A stretch of 64,000 nucleotides of DNA from Moritella viscosa (lineage in GTDB: Bacteria > Pseudomonadota > Gammaproteobacteria > Enterobacterales > Moritellaceae): the NCBI GenBank assembly GCA_000953735.1, contig LN554852.1:3483846-3547845 (forward strand). Direction: 5' to 3'. Below the pieces are notes generated by a model, which saw only the letters and a list, made by a program, of their open reading frames with translations, searched no databases and was not told the DNA's origin. A program made the translations under genes and the position numbers. Of the stretch, positions 37,120 to 47,230 are shown piece by piece (the stretch's first letter is position 1; every line of letters begins with the position of its first letter).

Positions 37120-38853
37120 TTATGCTATCGCAGTTTCAGTGTTATCTGACTTTTTGAGCATCGCATAGCTGATCCCCGTCACCAGTGTACCTGCAACGAT
37201 CGCGACTAAATACATAAATACAGGTGTAATCGCGTTTGGTATTAACAGAACAAATAGACCGCCATGTGGTGCCATTAACTCAGCGCCAAACAACATAGAC
37301 AATGCCCCCGTTAATGCACCACCAGCAATACAGCTAGGGATAACACGCATTGGATCGCGCGCCGCAAACGGAATCGCACCTTCAGAAATAAAGCATAAGC
37401 CTAAGACAAATGATGCTTTACCCGCTTCCTGCTCACTGTTATTGAATTTACGCTTTGCAAGAAACGTCGCTAGACCCATACCTAACGCAGGCACCATGCC
37501 CGCTGCCATCACAGCAGCCATCGGCGCATAGGTTTGCGATGCTAATAAACCAACACCAAAGGTATAGGCTGTTTTGTTTACTGGACCACCAAGGTCGAAG
37601 CACATCATGCCGCCAAGTATAATCCCCAACAGCACCGCGTTAGCCGACCCCATATTATTCAAGAATTCAGTTAATGCATTCATCGCCGCAGAAACCGGAC
37701 CACCAACAACATAAATCATCACTAAACCAGTGATCAACGACGCTGCTAACGGAATAATTAGGATAGGTTTAAGTGCTTCCATTGATTGTGGCAGCTGTAC
37801 CTTTTCTGCGATTAACTTAGCGGTATAACCAGCAAGGAAACCTGCAACAATACCACCTAAGAAGCCAGCGCCCGTTGAACTTGCTAACATACCGCCAATC
37901 AAACCTGGCGCAAGGCCCGGGCGATCCGCAATAGAAAACGCAATAAAGCCCGCAAGTACTGGGATCATAAGCGCAAAAGCCGAACCACCGCCAATCGTCA
38001 TTAACGCGGCCGCTAATGTCCCCTCTTCTTTAAATGCTTCGATACCAAACACAAATGACAACGCGATGGCCAAACCACCAGCAACAACTAACGGCAGCAT
38101 GTGTGAAACACCTGTCATTAAGTGTTTATAAACACCTGTTTTTTCGGTGTTGGCTTGTTCATTTTCTGCCGACTTGCCGTGACGATATACTTGTGCGTCA
38201 TTAAACGCATTATCCATTGTTTGGGTGGTTTTCTTCAATGCTAAACCTGTACTGGTTTTATACACTTTTTTACCATCAAAACGGGCCAAGTCGATATCAA
38301 TATCTGCAGCAATAATAACGATATCCGCAGCAGTAATCTCAGTACTGCTCAGTTGATTTTTAGCACCAACAGAACCACGTGTTTCAACTTTAATCGTATG
38401 CCCTAGACGTTTGCCTTCTTGTTCTAACGCTTCTGCAGCCATAAAGGTATGTGCAACGCCTGTTGGGCAAGCGGTGATCGCAACAATATTTTTACCCGCA
38501 ATAGCTGTATCCGTACTGGTAACAGCCACTTCATTACTACTAACAAGCTCAACCGCCTTTTCAACGGCCTGCGCTAAGTATGCCTTAGCATCAATGAATA
38601 CAGCATCCACTTCTGAACGATACACTTTTTTACCAATGAAACGTGCATCATCAATGTTCTGACTCGCCGCAACAATAATACAATCAGCCTCAACAATCTG
38701 CTTATCAGTTAAAGGCGTTACAGGTGCGACAGATGAATGACATTCGATATTCGCTTGCCACTTTAATTCTGTTACTGATTTTTCTAATAAACCCGCAGCA
38801 ATAAGGCTGCTTGCTATACCACTTGGGCAAGCCGTTACAATTGCAATTTTCAT
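37120..38853 (-). CDS. fruA: PTS fructose transporter subunit IIB'BC FruA
   Basis: This 577-residue fructose permease has a first IIB-like domain (1-100, with VTACPSGIASS), a second IIB (about 125-225, ITACPTGVAHTFMAAEAL with the phospho-Cys) and a membrane IIC domain (about 245-570; DRPGLAPGLIGGML, FISEGAIPFAARDPMRV). It imports fructose as fructose 1-phosphate. The start is ATG 38853 with AAGGAT upstream. Unlike E. coli FruA, the first IIB-like domain still has a Cys in the loop. Confidence 0.95.
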   Translation of the reverse strand: MKIAIVTACPSGIASSLIAAGLLEKSVTELKWQANIECHSSVAPVTPLTDKQIVEADCIIVAASQNIDDARFIGKKVYRSEVDAVFIDAKAYLAQAVEKAVELVSSNEVAVTSTDTAIAGKNIVAITACPTGVAHTFMAAEALEQEGKRLGHTIKVETRGSVGAKNQLSSTEITAADIVIIAADIDIDLARFDGKKVYKTSTGLALKKTTQTMDNAFNDAQVYRHGKSAENEQANTEKTGVYKHLMTGVSHMLPLVVAGGLAIALSFVFGIEAFKEEGTLAAALMTIGGGSAFALMIPVLAGFIAFSIADRPGLAPGLIGGMLASSTGAGFLGGIVAGFLAGYTAKLIAEKVQLPQSMEALKPILIIPLAASLITGLVMIYVVGGPVSAAMNALTEFLNNMGSANAVLLGIILGGMMCFDLGGPVNKTAYTFGVGLLASQTYAPMAAVMAAGMVPALGMGLATFLAKRKFNNSEQEAGKASFVLGLCFISEGAIPFAARDPMRVIPSCIAGGALTGALSMLFGAELMAPHGGLFVLLIPNAITPVFMYLVAIVAGTLVTGISYAMLKKSDNTETAIA

Positions 38854-38869
38854 TATTAATATCCTTTTA

Positions 38870-39814
38870 TTAGCAAATAGCGATATGTTCACTCATTGTA
38901 AATACCGAATTTATGTCCTTAACGCCAACACCAACTTGTGTTACCGCTAATGCTGATAATGCCGTCGCAAAACGTAATGTTTGTTCTTTATCCCAGTTAT
39001 TAAGATGTCCCCAGCATATACCAGCAACCAAGGTATCACCTGCACCAACCGTACTAACTACATCCATTGTTGGTGGTTTTGCCTGTAACCACCCCTCTTT
39101 GTTTAACCACATAACTCCGTCAGCACCAAGCGATACAACCACATTAGCAATACCCGTGTTTGATAACTGCTGCGCAATTTCGGTTAACGATTTTTCCGCT
39201 TGTGACATACTTGCCGCCCAATGCGCTAACTCTTCATCATTCGGTTTTATTAGCCAAGGTTTTACCGCAAGTCCTGCACTTAATGCGGCATTACTGCTAT
39301 CGAAAAAGACCTTTTTACCTGCCTGTTGCAATTTTTCAATCCAATTAGCACACACTTCAGGACTAACACCGACAGGTAAACTACCCGCAATAATAAATAC
39401 GTCATGACTTAGCGATAAGTTAAACAGCATGGTTTCAAATTCTACGAGTGCCGCAGCAGTAACGCTTACGCCCGGAAAGTTAATATCACTAACCTGACTG
39501 TTAGCTTCGACTAACTTAACGTTGATACGTGTGGCACCTTGTACTCGAATAAATTTATCTGTGATATTGGTACGCTCAAATAACTGACAAAAAGGCGCTT
39601 CATTTTCAATACCTAAAAATCCAGTCGCTATCACATCGGCCCCGAGATCAGCCAATACTTTAGCGACATTCACGCCTTTACCCGCAGGCTCTAATGCGCA
39701 ATGCTTAACTTGGTTTACCGACCCTTTAGCAAGTGTCTGCAAGTGGCCCGTTAAATCCAATGCAGGATTTAGCGTCACAGTTACTACTTTTAATGTTGTT
39801 AATTGCATGGCCAT
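38870..39814 (-). CDS. fruK: 1-phosphofructokinase FruK
   Basis: This 314-residue PfkB-family kinase starts TLNPALDLTGHL, has the PfkB signature region (GKGVNVAKVLADLGA) and the catalytic STVGAGDTLVAG with the base Asp. It converts fructose 1-phosphate to fructose 1,6-bisphosphate. It overlaps the fruB stop and precedes fruA by 16 bases. Confidence 0.95.
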   Translation of the reverse strand: MAMQLTTLKVVTVTLNPALDLTGHLQTLAKGSVNQVKHCALEPAGKGVNVAKVLADLGADVIATGFLGIENEAPFCQLFERTNITDKFIRVQGATRINVKLVEANSQVSDINFPGVSVTAAALVEFETMLFNLSLSHDVFIIAGSLPVGVSPEVCANWIEKLQQAGKKVFFDSSNAALSAGLAVKPWLIKPNDEELAHWAASMSQAEKSLTEIAQQLSNTGIANVVVSLGADGVMWLNKEGWLQAKPPTMDVVSTVGAGDTLVAGICWGHLNNWDKEQTLRFATALSALAVTQVGVGVKDINSVFTMSEHIAIC

Positions 39815-40941
39815 TATTTACCTTCACCTAATCCAGCATCAATCCCCTCACCAATGGCTTTTAACGCTAGTTCAGCGTCACTACCTTGGGCTGTAAACGT
39901 AAGCGCTTCATTGCAACTTACGCCTAAAGACATTAATCTCATCAGGCTTTTCGCATTGGTTGATTTACCAGCCATGTTTGTAACTTGAATATCAGCCTGA
40001 TATTGCTTGGCGATATTCACGAGTATTGCACTTGGTCTTGCATGTAAACCATGACTGTTATGAATCGTAAATATGGCTGTTACGCCACTCGGTTTAACTT
40101 TCGTCAATAAACCGATAATAATGTCTGCATCTGTATTAAATAACTGATTAACTTGTTGCTGGTAAATTAAATCGGCTACGCATTGCATGTTATTCAAATG
40201 CAGATCGTTAGCACTTGCTAGCATGAGCACGCCTTGAACAGGCAAGCGGTCTTGATATAAAGGTTCTGCTGGTGTTACAAACGAGATAGCGGTTGTCGCT
40301 ACCGACTTCGTTGTTTTAGCTAACCATAAACCTTGACCCAGATAAGTCGCAGCTGTCGTGATAGCATCAGCAACCCCCGTATTATCAATACAGTGATGAT
40401 GTTTCAGTAAACCAGCAGCAACAGCGGTGAGTTGTGATAGGTCTTTCGCTGGGAAGTCGAGTTGTACTAAGTCAGTTGTTAATAACGTTTCTGATTGCTG
40501 AGTACCGTTAAGTTCTTTGCCATCTAATAAAGTAATAATGGATTCAGCACTGCCGCATTGCTGCAACTGTTGTTCGATACCGTCAGCACTTAATACATGC
40601 GTCAATTGTTTTAAAATAGCCAAATGCTCATCCGACTTAGCTGCAATCGCAATGGCTAAATAAACAGTTTGTCCTTCACCCCAATCAACGCCTTGTGGGT
40701 AATGATGTAATTGCACACCCGTTTTATTAACCAAGTCACGCGTATCAACCGTGCCATGTGGGATCGCAATGCCATTACCTAAATACGTAGAGTGCTGCGC
40801 TTCACGCGCCAACATACCCTCGACATAATTTGCTTCCACATAATTTTTATTTGCCAAATTTTGCGCAAGCGTTTTAATAGCGAGCTGTTTGTTCAGCGCC
40901 GATTGATTTAACTTAATGTCATTCGAAGACAGTGACAACAT
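39814..40941 (-). CDS. fruB: PTS fructose EIIA-HPr fusion FruB (DTP)
   Basis: This 375-residue diphosphoryl transfer protein has EIIA-Fru at 1-145 with the phospho-His62 ([10 protein letters not shown]), a middle domain, and a C-terminal HPr domain with His300 ([11 protein letters not shown]) and the regulatory Ser region. It passes phosphate from EI to FruA. Length and order match E. coli FruB (376). Two Cra-type palindromes lie upstream. Confidence 0.95.
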   Translation of the reverse strand: MLSLSSNDIKLNQSALNKQLAIKTLAQNLANKNYVEANYVEGMLAREAQHSTYLGNGIAIPHGTVDTRDLVNKTGVQLHHYPQGVDWGEGQTVYLAIAIAAKSDEHLAILKQLTHVLSADGIEQQLQQCGSAESIITLLDGKELNGTQQSETLLTTDLVQLDFPAKDLSQLTAVAAGLLKHHHCIDNTGVADAITTAATYLGQGLWLAKTTKSVATTAISFVTPAEPLYQDRLPVQGVLMLASANDLHLNNMQCVADLIYQQQVNQLFNTDADIIIGLLTKVKPSGVTAIFTIHNSHGLHARPSAILVNIAKQYQADIQVTNMAGKSTNAKSLMRLMSLGVSCNEALTFTAQGSDAELALKAIGEGIDAGLGEGK

Positions 40942-40999
40942 AACTTTACTCCATAATACCTGAGGTAATAACGCGATTTACTCTTTGCTTCAAAGCTAA

Positions 41000-41015
41000 G
41001 CTGAATCGTTTCAGC
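41000..41015. promoter_or_regulatory. Cra (FruR) operator 1
   Basis: GCTGAATCGTTTCAGC has perfect GCTGAA/TTCAGC arms and fits the Cra consensus TGAAWCGNTTCA. It is 59 bases upstream of fruB, positioned to repress fruBKA when fructose 1-phosphate is low. Confidence 0.85.
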
Positions 41016-41068
41016 AAATGAGCAATAAAAAAGGTTTCAGTGATGACAAAATGATAATAAATGGCATT

Positions 41069-41084
41069 GCTGAAACCTTTCAGC
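41069..41084. promoter_or_regulatory. Cra (FruR) operator 2
   Basis: GCTGAAACCTTTCAGC, a second near-perfect palindrome 54 bases downstream of the first and 96 bases before the cra start. It could serve fruB cooperatively or autoregulate cra. Confidence 0.8.
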
Positions 41085-41179
41085 TAATATACTGAAGTGT
41101 TTCTAGACTGATTACAATTTTCAATAACAAATCATGTAAAAAATTATGAGCGAGCGCACAGATTAGGGATGAAACAACC

Positions 41180-42163
41180 ATGACATTAGATGAAATAGCC
41201 AAACTAGCAGGTGTATCACGTACCACAGCTAGTTATGTGATCAACGGAAAAGCCAGTAAATACCGCATTAGCGAAAAAACCCAGCAAAAAGTAATGGCTG
41301 TCGTTAATGAACATAATTACCGCCCTGATCACGCTGCACAGTCTTTACGTGCGGGCAGTAACCGCTCACTGGGCTTAATCATTCCTGATTTAGAAAACAG
41401 CAGTTATGCTAAATTAGCCAAATTACTCGAGCGTGATGCGCGTAAAGCGGGATACCAGCTCATCATTTCTTGCTCTGATGATGACGCGGAGACCGAGATA
41501 AAAGTCGCAGAAACCTTATTAAGTCGTCGTATTGATGCTTTATTAGTAGCGAGTGCACTTCCTGCTGAACATAACTATTACCGCACTGTTCAAGCCAATG
41601 GCGTGCCAGTTATCGGGTTAGATCGTGCGATGGATGATGAAATTTTTTCTTGTGTTATCAGTGAAGACTTAGGCGGAGCTTATGAGCTTACCCAAGCCTT
41701 ATTACAAGAAGATATTCGTTCCATCGGCTTAGTTGGCGCAGTACCAGATCTTGGTATATCGAAAGAACGTGAACAAGGGTTCCTATCCGCAATTAAGCAC
41801 CATGGTATCCCGGTTAAAAAGTTAACCGCTTATGGTGATCATTTTAGTCAAGATCAGGGTCAATCCCAAGTGCAACAATGGATAGATAATGATTCATTCC
41901 CTGATGCTATCTTAGCGACCTCATATACGCTATTTGAAGGCGTACTTGATTGTTTGATACTCAATCCAAGCTTAATGACAACAACGAAATTGGCTACTTT
42001 TGGTGATAACCGACTGCTGGATTTCCTGCCCAGCAAAATTCAATCATTACCGCAGCAATTTGAATTAATTGCCGAACACGCGCTTAAAATGGCGTTAAAT
42101 GCAGTGAATGGCTGCAATAAGCCCTGTGTTGAAGTCGTCTCTCGAAAAATAATACGCCGCTAA
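41180..42163 (+). CDS. cra: fructose-responsive LacI-family regulator Cra/FruR
   Basis: This 327-residue repressor has a LacI helix-turn-helix (MTLDEIAKLAGVSRTTASYV, then NGKASKYRISEKTQ as in Cra) and a periplasmic-binding-fold effector domain. Divergent placement next to fruBKA and the two palindromes indicate local control of fructose uptake. E. coli cra is not next to fru; Vibrio-type arrangements are. Local or global role cannot be decided from sequence. Confidence 0.92.
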   Translation: MTLDEIAKLAGVSRTTASYVINGKASKYRISEKTQQKVMAVVNEHNYRPDHAAQSLRAGSNRSLGLIIPDLENSSYAKLAKLLERDARKAGYQLIISCSDDDAETEIKVAETLLSRRIDALLVASALPAEHNYYRTVQANGVPVIGLDRAMDDEIFSCVISEDLGGAYELTQALLQEDIRSIGLVGAVPDLGISKEREQGFLSAIKHHGIPVKKLTAYGDHFSQDQGQSQVQQWIDNDSFPDAILATSYTLFEGVLDCLILNPSLMTTTKLATFGDNRLLDFLPSKIQSLPQQFELIAEHALKMALNAVNGCNKPCVEVVSRKIIRR

Positions 42164-42189
42164 TACAAACTCCGAAATAACAAATACAG

Positions 42190-43089
42190 TTATCGATACG
42201 GTGCAAATAAAGGCAATAGCCAGTCAACGAACATTTGCACTTTTAGCGGTAATAGACTGGCGGTTGGTGTAAGTAAATAGTAGCTATACGGACTGACAAA
42301 ACCGGCTGAAAATGGCACGACTAAACTGCCATCCGCAAGTTGCTGACTCACAAAAAATCGCGGGATCAATGCCACCCCCATACTGCTTACGGCTTACGGC
42401 TGCCTGAGCATATAGAAATGCTCCATACCAAACTTATTATCCGTGGTTAACTCCATTCCTATATCATCAGCCCAATAGCGCCATAAGCCTGGTCTCGAAG
42501 TATGCTCAAGTAAAGTCATATTGTTGATATCATGCAGTGATGTCATCTGTTGCGCTAATTGCGGTGAGCACACAAGGCACAAATCCTCATCCATCAACTT
42601 AATTACATTACAACCTTGTGGTCGTGTCGTTGCACTACGTATTGCAATGTCATACTGATGTTGAGTGAAATCAATCGTAAAATCACCAATTGATAAATCA
42701 ACGAATAAATTAGGATTACTGAGCTTGAAGCTTTCCAGACTCGGGATTAACCAATTAATCGTCAAACTCGGTAATACATTGATAGCGATACGCTGTGCTA
42801 ATTTAGGCTGGAATATGAGTTCTTGCGTGGCACTATTAATTGTTTGCAACGCATTCTGCACCTTCAGAAAGTAAGGTTTCGCCTCTTCAGTAAGTACTAA
42901 CTTTCGATGTTGGCGAATGAATAGACTCACACCAAGGTATTGCTCCAATATCTTCACCTGTTTACTCACGGCTCCATGCGTCACAAACAACTCCTTAGCA
43001 GCTAGCGTAAAACTCACATTTCTTGCGGCTGACTCAAAAGCTCGCATGGCATTTAATGGTGGTAAATTAGGATACATAGTAATACTCAT
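42190..43089 (-). pseudogene. LysR-family regulator (GcvA-like), disrupted
   Basis: The region reads in one frame as a full LysR protein: an N-terminal helix-turn-helix (LNAMRAFESAARNVSFTLAA) and an effector domain. It is interrupted by an in-frame TAA at 42394-42396. The 5' part ends GMEHFYMLRQP and the 3' part resumes AVSSMGVALIPRFF, exactly where GcvA-like proteins have a Q-A-A-V stretch. A 7-bp tandem duplication (GCTTACG at 42385-42391 and 42392-42398), plus an apparent loss of one base, explains the break. It is probably a recent pseudogene, or a truncated regulator. Its neighbour is a divergent TSUP permease. Confidence 0.8.
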
Positions 43090-43228
43090 TTTAAATGACG
43101 AATACAAACTGCGTGAGTTTAACTCACACTATAAAGAAGATAACTCCTTTGCGTTAATCGTGCAAATAAGATTATATAGCCAGGTTATTTCAAGATATTG
43201 CAATTAAATTACGCAGGAGTACAACACC

Positions 43229-43996
43229 ATGGGTTTGGATATGTCGTTACAATTATCAGTAGAAATTGTTGGACTGTTATTTTTAGTGGCTGTCGTCGCT
43301 GGTTTTATTGATTCTATCGCTGGCGGTGGTGGTCTACTGACTATCCCTGTATTGCTCTGGGTTGGTCTTCCTCCTGCAACAGCCCTTGCAACCAATAAAC
43401 TGCAAGCCTGTGGTGGTAGTTTCTTTGCCAGTTTTTACTTCATTCGCAAAGGCATGGTCGATATAAGGAAAATGAAGCTAGCAATTGCCTGCGCTTTCAT
43501 CGGCTCAGCCCTCGGCAGTATTGCTATCCAATCCATTGACCCTAGCATATTGGAAGTAGTCTTACCTTTCCTCATCCTTGCAATCGGCGGTTACTTTTTA
43601 TTTTCGAAACAAATTAGCGATGAAGATAAACATCAGGTACTTACTCCAACATTATTTGCAGTAACAGCGGCTTTCGGTGTTGGTTTATATGATGGATTTT
43701 TTGGTCCAGGCACTGGCAGCTTCTTTGCAATGGCATTTGTCTCGCTAGCAGGGTTCGGATTGGCTAAAGCAACTGCACACGCCAAAGTACTAAATTTAGC
43801 AACTAATATCGCATCGTTGATATTTTTTGCACTCGGCGGGAAGGTACTCTGGGCATTAGGTGGCATTATGTTAGTTGGCCAAGCGCTAGGGGCAACACTT
43901 GGCTCACGTTTAGTATTATCAAAAGGCGTTAAAATCATTAAGCCATTAATGGTCACCATGTCTATCGCGATGAGCTTGAAACTGCTTTATTCGTAA
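43229..43996 (+). CDS. yfcA: TSUP (TauE/SafE) family membrane permease, YfcA-like
   Basis: This 255-residue protein has eight or so helices and the two TSUP repeats: AGFIDSIAGGGGLLTIPVLL near the N-terminus and GLYDGFFGPGTGSFFAMAF in the second half. It resembles YfcA. The family exports sulphite and sulphonates or related anions; the substrate here is unknown. The divergent LysR gene may have been its regulator. Confidence 0.85.
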   Translation: MGLDMSLQLSVEIVGLLFLVAVVAGFIDSIAGGGGLLTIPVLLWVGLPPATALATNKLQACGGSFFASFYFIRKGMVDIRKMKLAIACAFIGSALGSIAIQSIDPSILEVVLPFLILAIGGYFLFSKQISDEDKHQVLTPTLFAVTAAFGVGLYDGFFGPGTGSFFAMAFVSLAGFGLAKATAHAKVLNLATNIASLIFFALGGKVLWALGGIMLVGQALGATLGSRLVLSKGVKIIKPLMVTMSIAMSLKLLYS

Positions 43997-44015
43997 TGGT
44001 TTACACCCCGCCACA

Positions 44016-44327
44016 CTACGTCGTCGTTACTTGCCATTGCAGTCTCAGAGCAGCATTTTGCAAGTAACGGTCAAAATTCTCTAGTAAAGACTCTGCACAG
44101 CTAGATAACTCAACGTACGATTTCCCCTCTTCAGGAAACGTATGCACAGCAGCATGACTTTCAGCTAACAACCACAGGGCAGTATAACCTTGTGGTTGAA
44201 AATAATGCTCAACAAAGTTCAATACCATAAAGCCAGCACGGTGAAGCTCAGCTGAAATCATACTTTTAAGCTCTTCGGTATCACAGCTACTTAACCACCA
44301 ACGTTGATTATATATTTTTGCTTTCAT
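44016..44327 (-). CDS. S-adenosylmethionine decarboxylase (short, SpeH type)
   Basis: This 103-residue proenzyme has catalytic spacing equal to class 1B decarboxylases: Ser57 (self-cleavage, pyruvoyl source), His62 and Cys77 in ESHAAVHTFPEEGKSYVEL plus SSC. It makes decarboxylated SAM, the aminopropyl donor for the spermidine synthase 69 bases upstream. ATG 44327 is preferred; a GTG at 44339 is in frame. It converges with yfcA. Confidence 0.85.
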   Translation of the reverse strand: MKAKIYNQRWWLSSCDTEELKSMISAELHRAGFMVLNFVEHYFQPQGYTALWLLAESHAAVHTFPEEGKSYVELSSCAESLLENFDRYLQNAALRLQWQVTTT

Positions 44328-44396
44328 CGTTATTTTCACTTACCAATATTACAATAAAACAACACAGTTACAGGGTATTAATACTATGCACCGTAA

Positions 44397-46145
44397 CTAA
44401 TTCTTATACAACTCAGACTCAGTTTGCCACGCTTCACGGTTATAATCATACAATACCCCTGAGCCGAGTCGATTAATTTCAATAGTGTCCATTTTGTCAT
44501 AAAAATTACTAGGGAACACAAACGACGCTAATAAAAACTCTTTGTTTAACCAGTTCGACGGTACAGGTAAAGTATCAACATCCTTTATACGTCTGCTTGC
44601 CGATTTTCCACGTGTTGTCGCAATCGTCCATCCCCATTGACCAAATGACGGGATATTACGCTGATACTGTTCGACGTGTAAAAAGCCTGCTTCTTTCACC
44701 GTTTTACCTATGCTTAAAAATGCATTTTGAGCATGATAAGGCGATGTGGACTGTATTGCTAATGCACCGTCTGCGGCTAATAATTGACGCACCTGATTAT
44801 AAAAGTAATCGCTGTAGAGTTTATTTAAATCTGGATGATTTGGGTCAGGTAAATCAATGATAATCGTATCAAACTTAGCGCCTTTATCGAGCAACGCCTC
44901 GACTTTTAAAAATGCATCAGTCGCATATAACGTTAAACGAGGATCTTGTAATGACCTTTTATTTAATTTTAACATACGTTTTTTGATCGCTTCAGGAGCA
45001 GCATAGTCAACTGTATTGGCACCAAAAAGAGCCAATAGTTCAGCATCTAAGTCCACTAAAGTCACCGCTTCAACTGGCCAACGCAGTACATTACGTAATG
45101 CGAGACCATCACCACCACCAATAATTAATATCTTGTCATGTCGGTTAGACGCGAGCATCGCTGGATAGACTAATAAATCATGATATAACTGTTCATCCGC
45201 GCTAGAAAATTGTAAGTGACCGTTAATGAATAAGTCTGTCACTGGATCAGCTTGGTTTTTCAAATAACGTTCAGTCACGACCACATGCTGATATTTCGTC
45301 GACTGAGAGTAAATTACTTTATCTTTATATAACACACTGCTTAATTGCGCTAACCAGCCTGTTCCTAAAGTTAAAATTACCGAGAACAACACAATTAATA
45401 ACAAGTGACAAAAAAATAATAACTTCGCCCAACGGATCTTATCTTGGTAACGCCATAAAAATGCCAGTCCCGCAATAACATTGAATAATGCCGTCCACGC
45501 CGCAGCTTCCATAATAGGCAACGACAACATGATAGAAACCCAAATTGCAGCGCCAATGCCAGCACCAATATAATCTGCACCATAGATAGTACCGGCATTA
45601 TTTTCTAAGAATCGGCCATATACTTGCTGACGAACCCTTGCGATAAGCGGGATCTCCATACCAATAAAAATACCAAGAATTAAACCGAAGACATACGGCA
45701 TAAATTTAGCAATTTTTTCTAGCTGTTGAGGTAAGTAACCGTCAAGCACAACATTACTGGGTAAATTAAACGTCGCCGATAAGAGATGAGGTAAGCTATA
45801 ACTCACAGCGATCATCGCCGAAATAATCAAAATACAACTCATACCGATTAATGCAATTAATGCTTCTAACCAAGCAAATGCAGTAAAGGCATCTTTAAAC
45901 CAACGCGCCATAAACGCGCCAATACCCATTGCCACAATCATGGTCCCTATCATGGCATAAATAGCACTTTCAACCGAGCCTAGTACCCTGCCCGCATAAT
46001 GCGAGAGCAAGTATTCATAAATCAAACCACAACCAGCAAGTATGATCATAACCGAGATTAATAACGTATCGTGAAACCATAATGTACGTTTACGCTGCAG
46101 TGCTTGTTTTGCTTTGTTATCACTATTTACAACTAAGTGTTCCAC
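44397..46145 (-). CDS. membrane-fused spermidine synthase (polyamine aminopropyltransferase)
   Basis: This 582-residue protein has seven or so N-terminal transmembrane helices (about 28-270) and a cytoplasmic SpeE domain (about 290-540). The latter has the SAM-binding ILIIGGGDGLALRNVLRW, the acidic VTLVDLDAELLALF and the catalytic-loop IIIDLPDPNHPDLNKLYS. It should transfer aminopropyl groups to a diamine at the membrane. The start is GTG with AAGG 6 bases upstream. It is followed by the decarboxylase gene. Confidence 0.9.
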   Translation of the reverse strand: MEHLVVNSDNKAKQALQRKRTLWFHDTLLISVMIILAGCGLIYEYLLSHYAGRVLGSVESAIYAMIGTMIVAMGIGAFMARWFKDAFTAFAWLEALIALIGMSCILIISAMIAVSYSLPHLLSATFNLPSNVVLDGYLPQQLEKIAKFMPYVFGLILGIFIGMEIPLIARVRQQVYGRFLENNAGTIYGADYIGAGIGAAIWVSIMLSLPIMEAAAWTALFNVIAGLAFLWRYQDKIRWAKLLFFCHLLLIVLFSVILTLGTGWLAQLSSVLYKDKVIYSQSTKYQHVVVTERYLKNQADPVTDLFINGHLQFSSADEQLYHDLLVYPAMLASNRHDKILIIGGGDGLALRNVLRWPVEAVTLVDLDAELLALFGANTVDYAAPEAIKKRMLKLNKRSLQDPRLTLYATDAFLKVEALLDKGAKFDTIIIDLPDPNHPDLNKLYSDYFYNQVRQLLAADGALAIQSTSPYHAQNAFLSIGKTVKEAGFLHVEQYQRNIPSFGQWGWTIATTRGKSASRRIKDVDTLPVPSNWLNKEFLLASFVFPSNFYDKMDTIEINRLGSGVLYDYNREAWQTESELYKN

Positions 46146-46314
46146 ACGATGCCTTACTGTATTTTAATTGATGTTGAGAGAATTAAGTCATGATTTGAAA
46201 CTTAAAAAGCTCAAACTCACCAACACGAACAGTATCATTATGACTGAACAACGTTATTGAATTTGAGCCGTATCTATTATTTAAATGAAGAAAACCTATT
46301 ACTTAAATAAGCAA

Positions 46315-47205
46315 TTAGCTGCCGAGTAAAGTTGCCATCGTTAAACCAACCGAAAACGATACTGTTGCCGAGATAACAGCAACACCAATGTTCTTTTGGC
46401 GGATAACTTCATCAGCAATATCGACACCAGATAAAATCACTTTAATGGTAATCAATTGTAAAACAGCAAAGATAGCCACACTGATAACAGCAAAAAATGC
46501 CCAATACATGAGGCTTAAACTAATATTGTCGGCAGCATAGGGCGCTAGGCCTGTTGCCGCAGTAATCGCTAATCCAGAGCCTATTAAAAAACCAGCATAA
46601 CGAATACCAACAGCCAAGTTATCATCTAAAATAAGCTGTTGCAGGCAATCACCTGTACGTTTAAATAAGCGTACGCGGTATTTACTCACCAGTAACATAA
46701 TAATATTAGCCACAACAAAAGCGGCAATTACCACAGGTAACCCGTGCCAACCTTCTGTAAGCACCCAGATCAGCGCAGAGCGCACCACAATTGCGACCGT
46801 GACAATATGACCAAACTCAATAAATGCAGCCGTCACATTACCTTTAACTATCTCATCATGCAGACTGACTTTTTGTAATGTCACTTTATCTTGAAAGAAA
46901 TGGCCCGCTTTAATTAACGCGATAGCTAATATGCCATATCCTGCCATTTGTGTTGCTTCTTCAAATAATGAATTAGCAAAATCCCCACTGGTGACACCTG
47001 TTAATACAATTGCCAGCCCAGCTAAGCCTGCCGCAAAACTAATACCAAAGGCAAAGTTATCACGTTTTGCAATTTCATCATTGGCATGTAAATTTGATAC
47101 CCAGCCTTTGATCATTTTTAAACTCACGAACAAAGCAATGATAATAATAAAATCAATCACCAATGCTTGTGTCGTCCACATCGTCAATCCATCAAACTCG
47201 TACAT
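46315..47205 (-). CDS. DUF350 (YjfL-like) membrane protein, duplicated domain
   Basis: This 296-residue inner-membrane protein has about eight helices and two DUF350/UPF0719 units (for example NFAFGISFAAGLAGLAIVLT and NLAVGIRYAGFLIGSGLAI). DUF350 proteins recur beside polyamine enzymes and ATP-grasp amidoligases (yjf-type neighbourhoods), but no activity is known. It lies 25 bases after the lipoprotein gene and 169 bases before the spermidine synthase. Confidence 0.85.
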   Translation of the reverse strand: MYEFDGLTMWTTQALVIDFIIIIALFVSLKMIKGWVSNLHANDEIAKRDNFAFGISFAAGLAGLAIVLTGVTSGDFANSLFEEATQMAGYGILAIALIKAGHFFQDKVTLQKVSLHDEIVKGNVTAAFIEFGHIVTVAIVVRSALIWVLTEGWHGLPVVIAAFVVANIIMLLVSKYRVRLFKRTGDCLQQLILDDNLAVGIRYAGFLIGSGLAITAATGLAPYAADNISLSLMYWAFFAVISVAIFAVLQLITIKVILSGVDIADEVIRQKNIGVAVISATVSFSVGLTMATLLGS

Positions 47206-47230
47206 ACTTAATCTCCATAACTTATTTTAT

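Noticed and set aside
38913-39407. 164-codon antisense frame inside fruK
   Set aside because: FruK is unambiguous; the antisense frame has biased, low-information composition.
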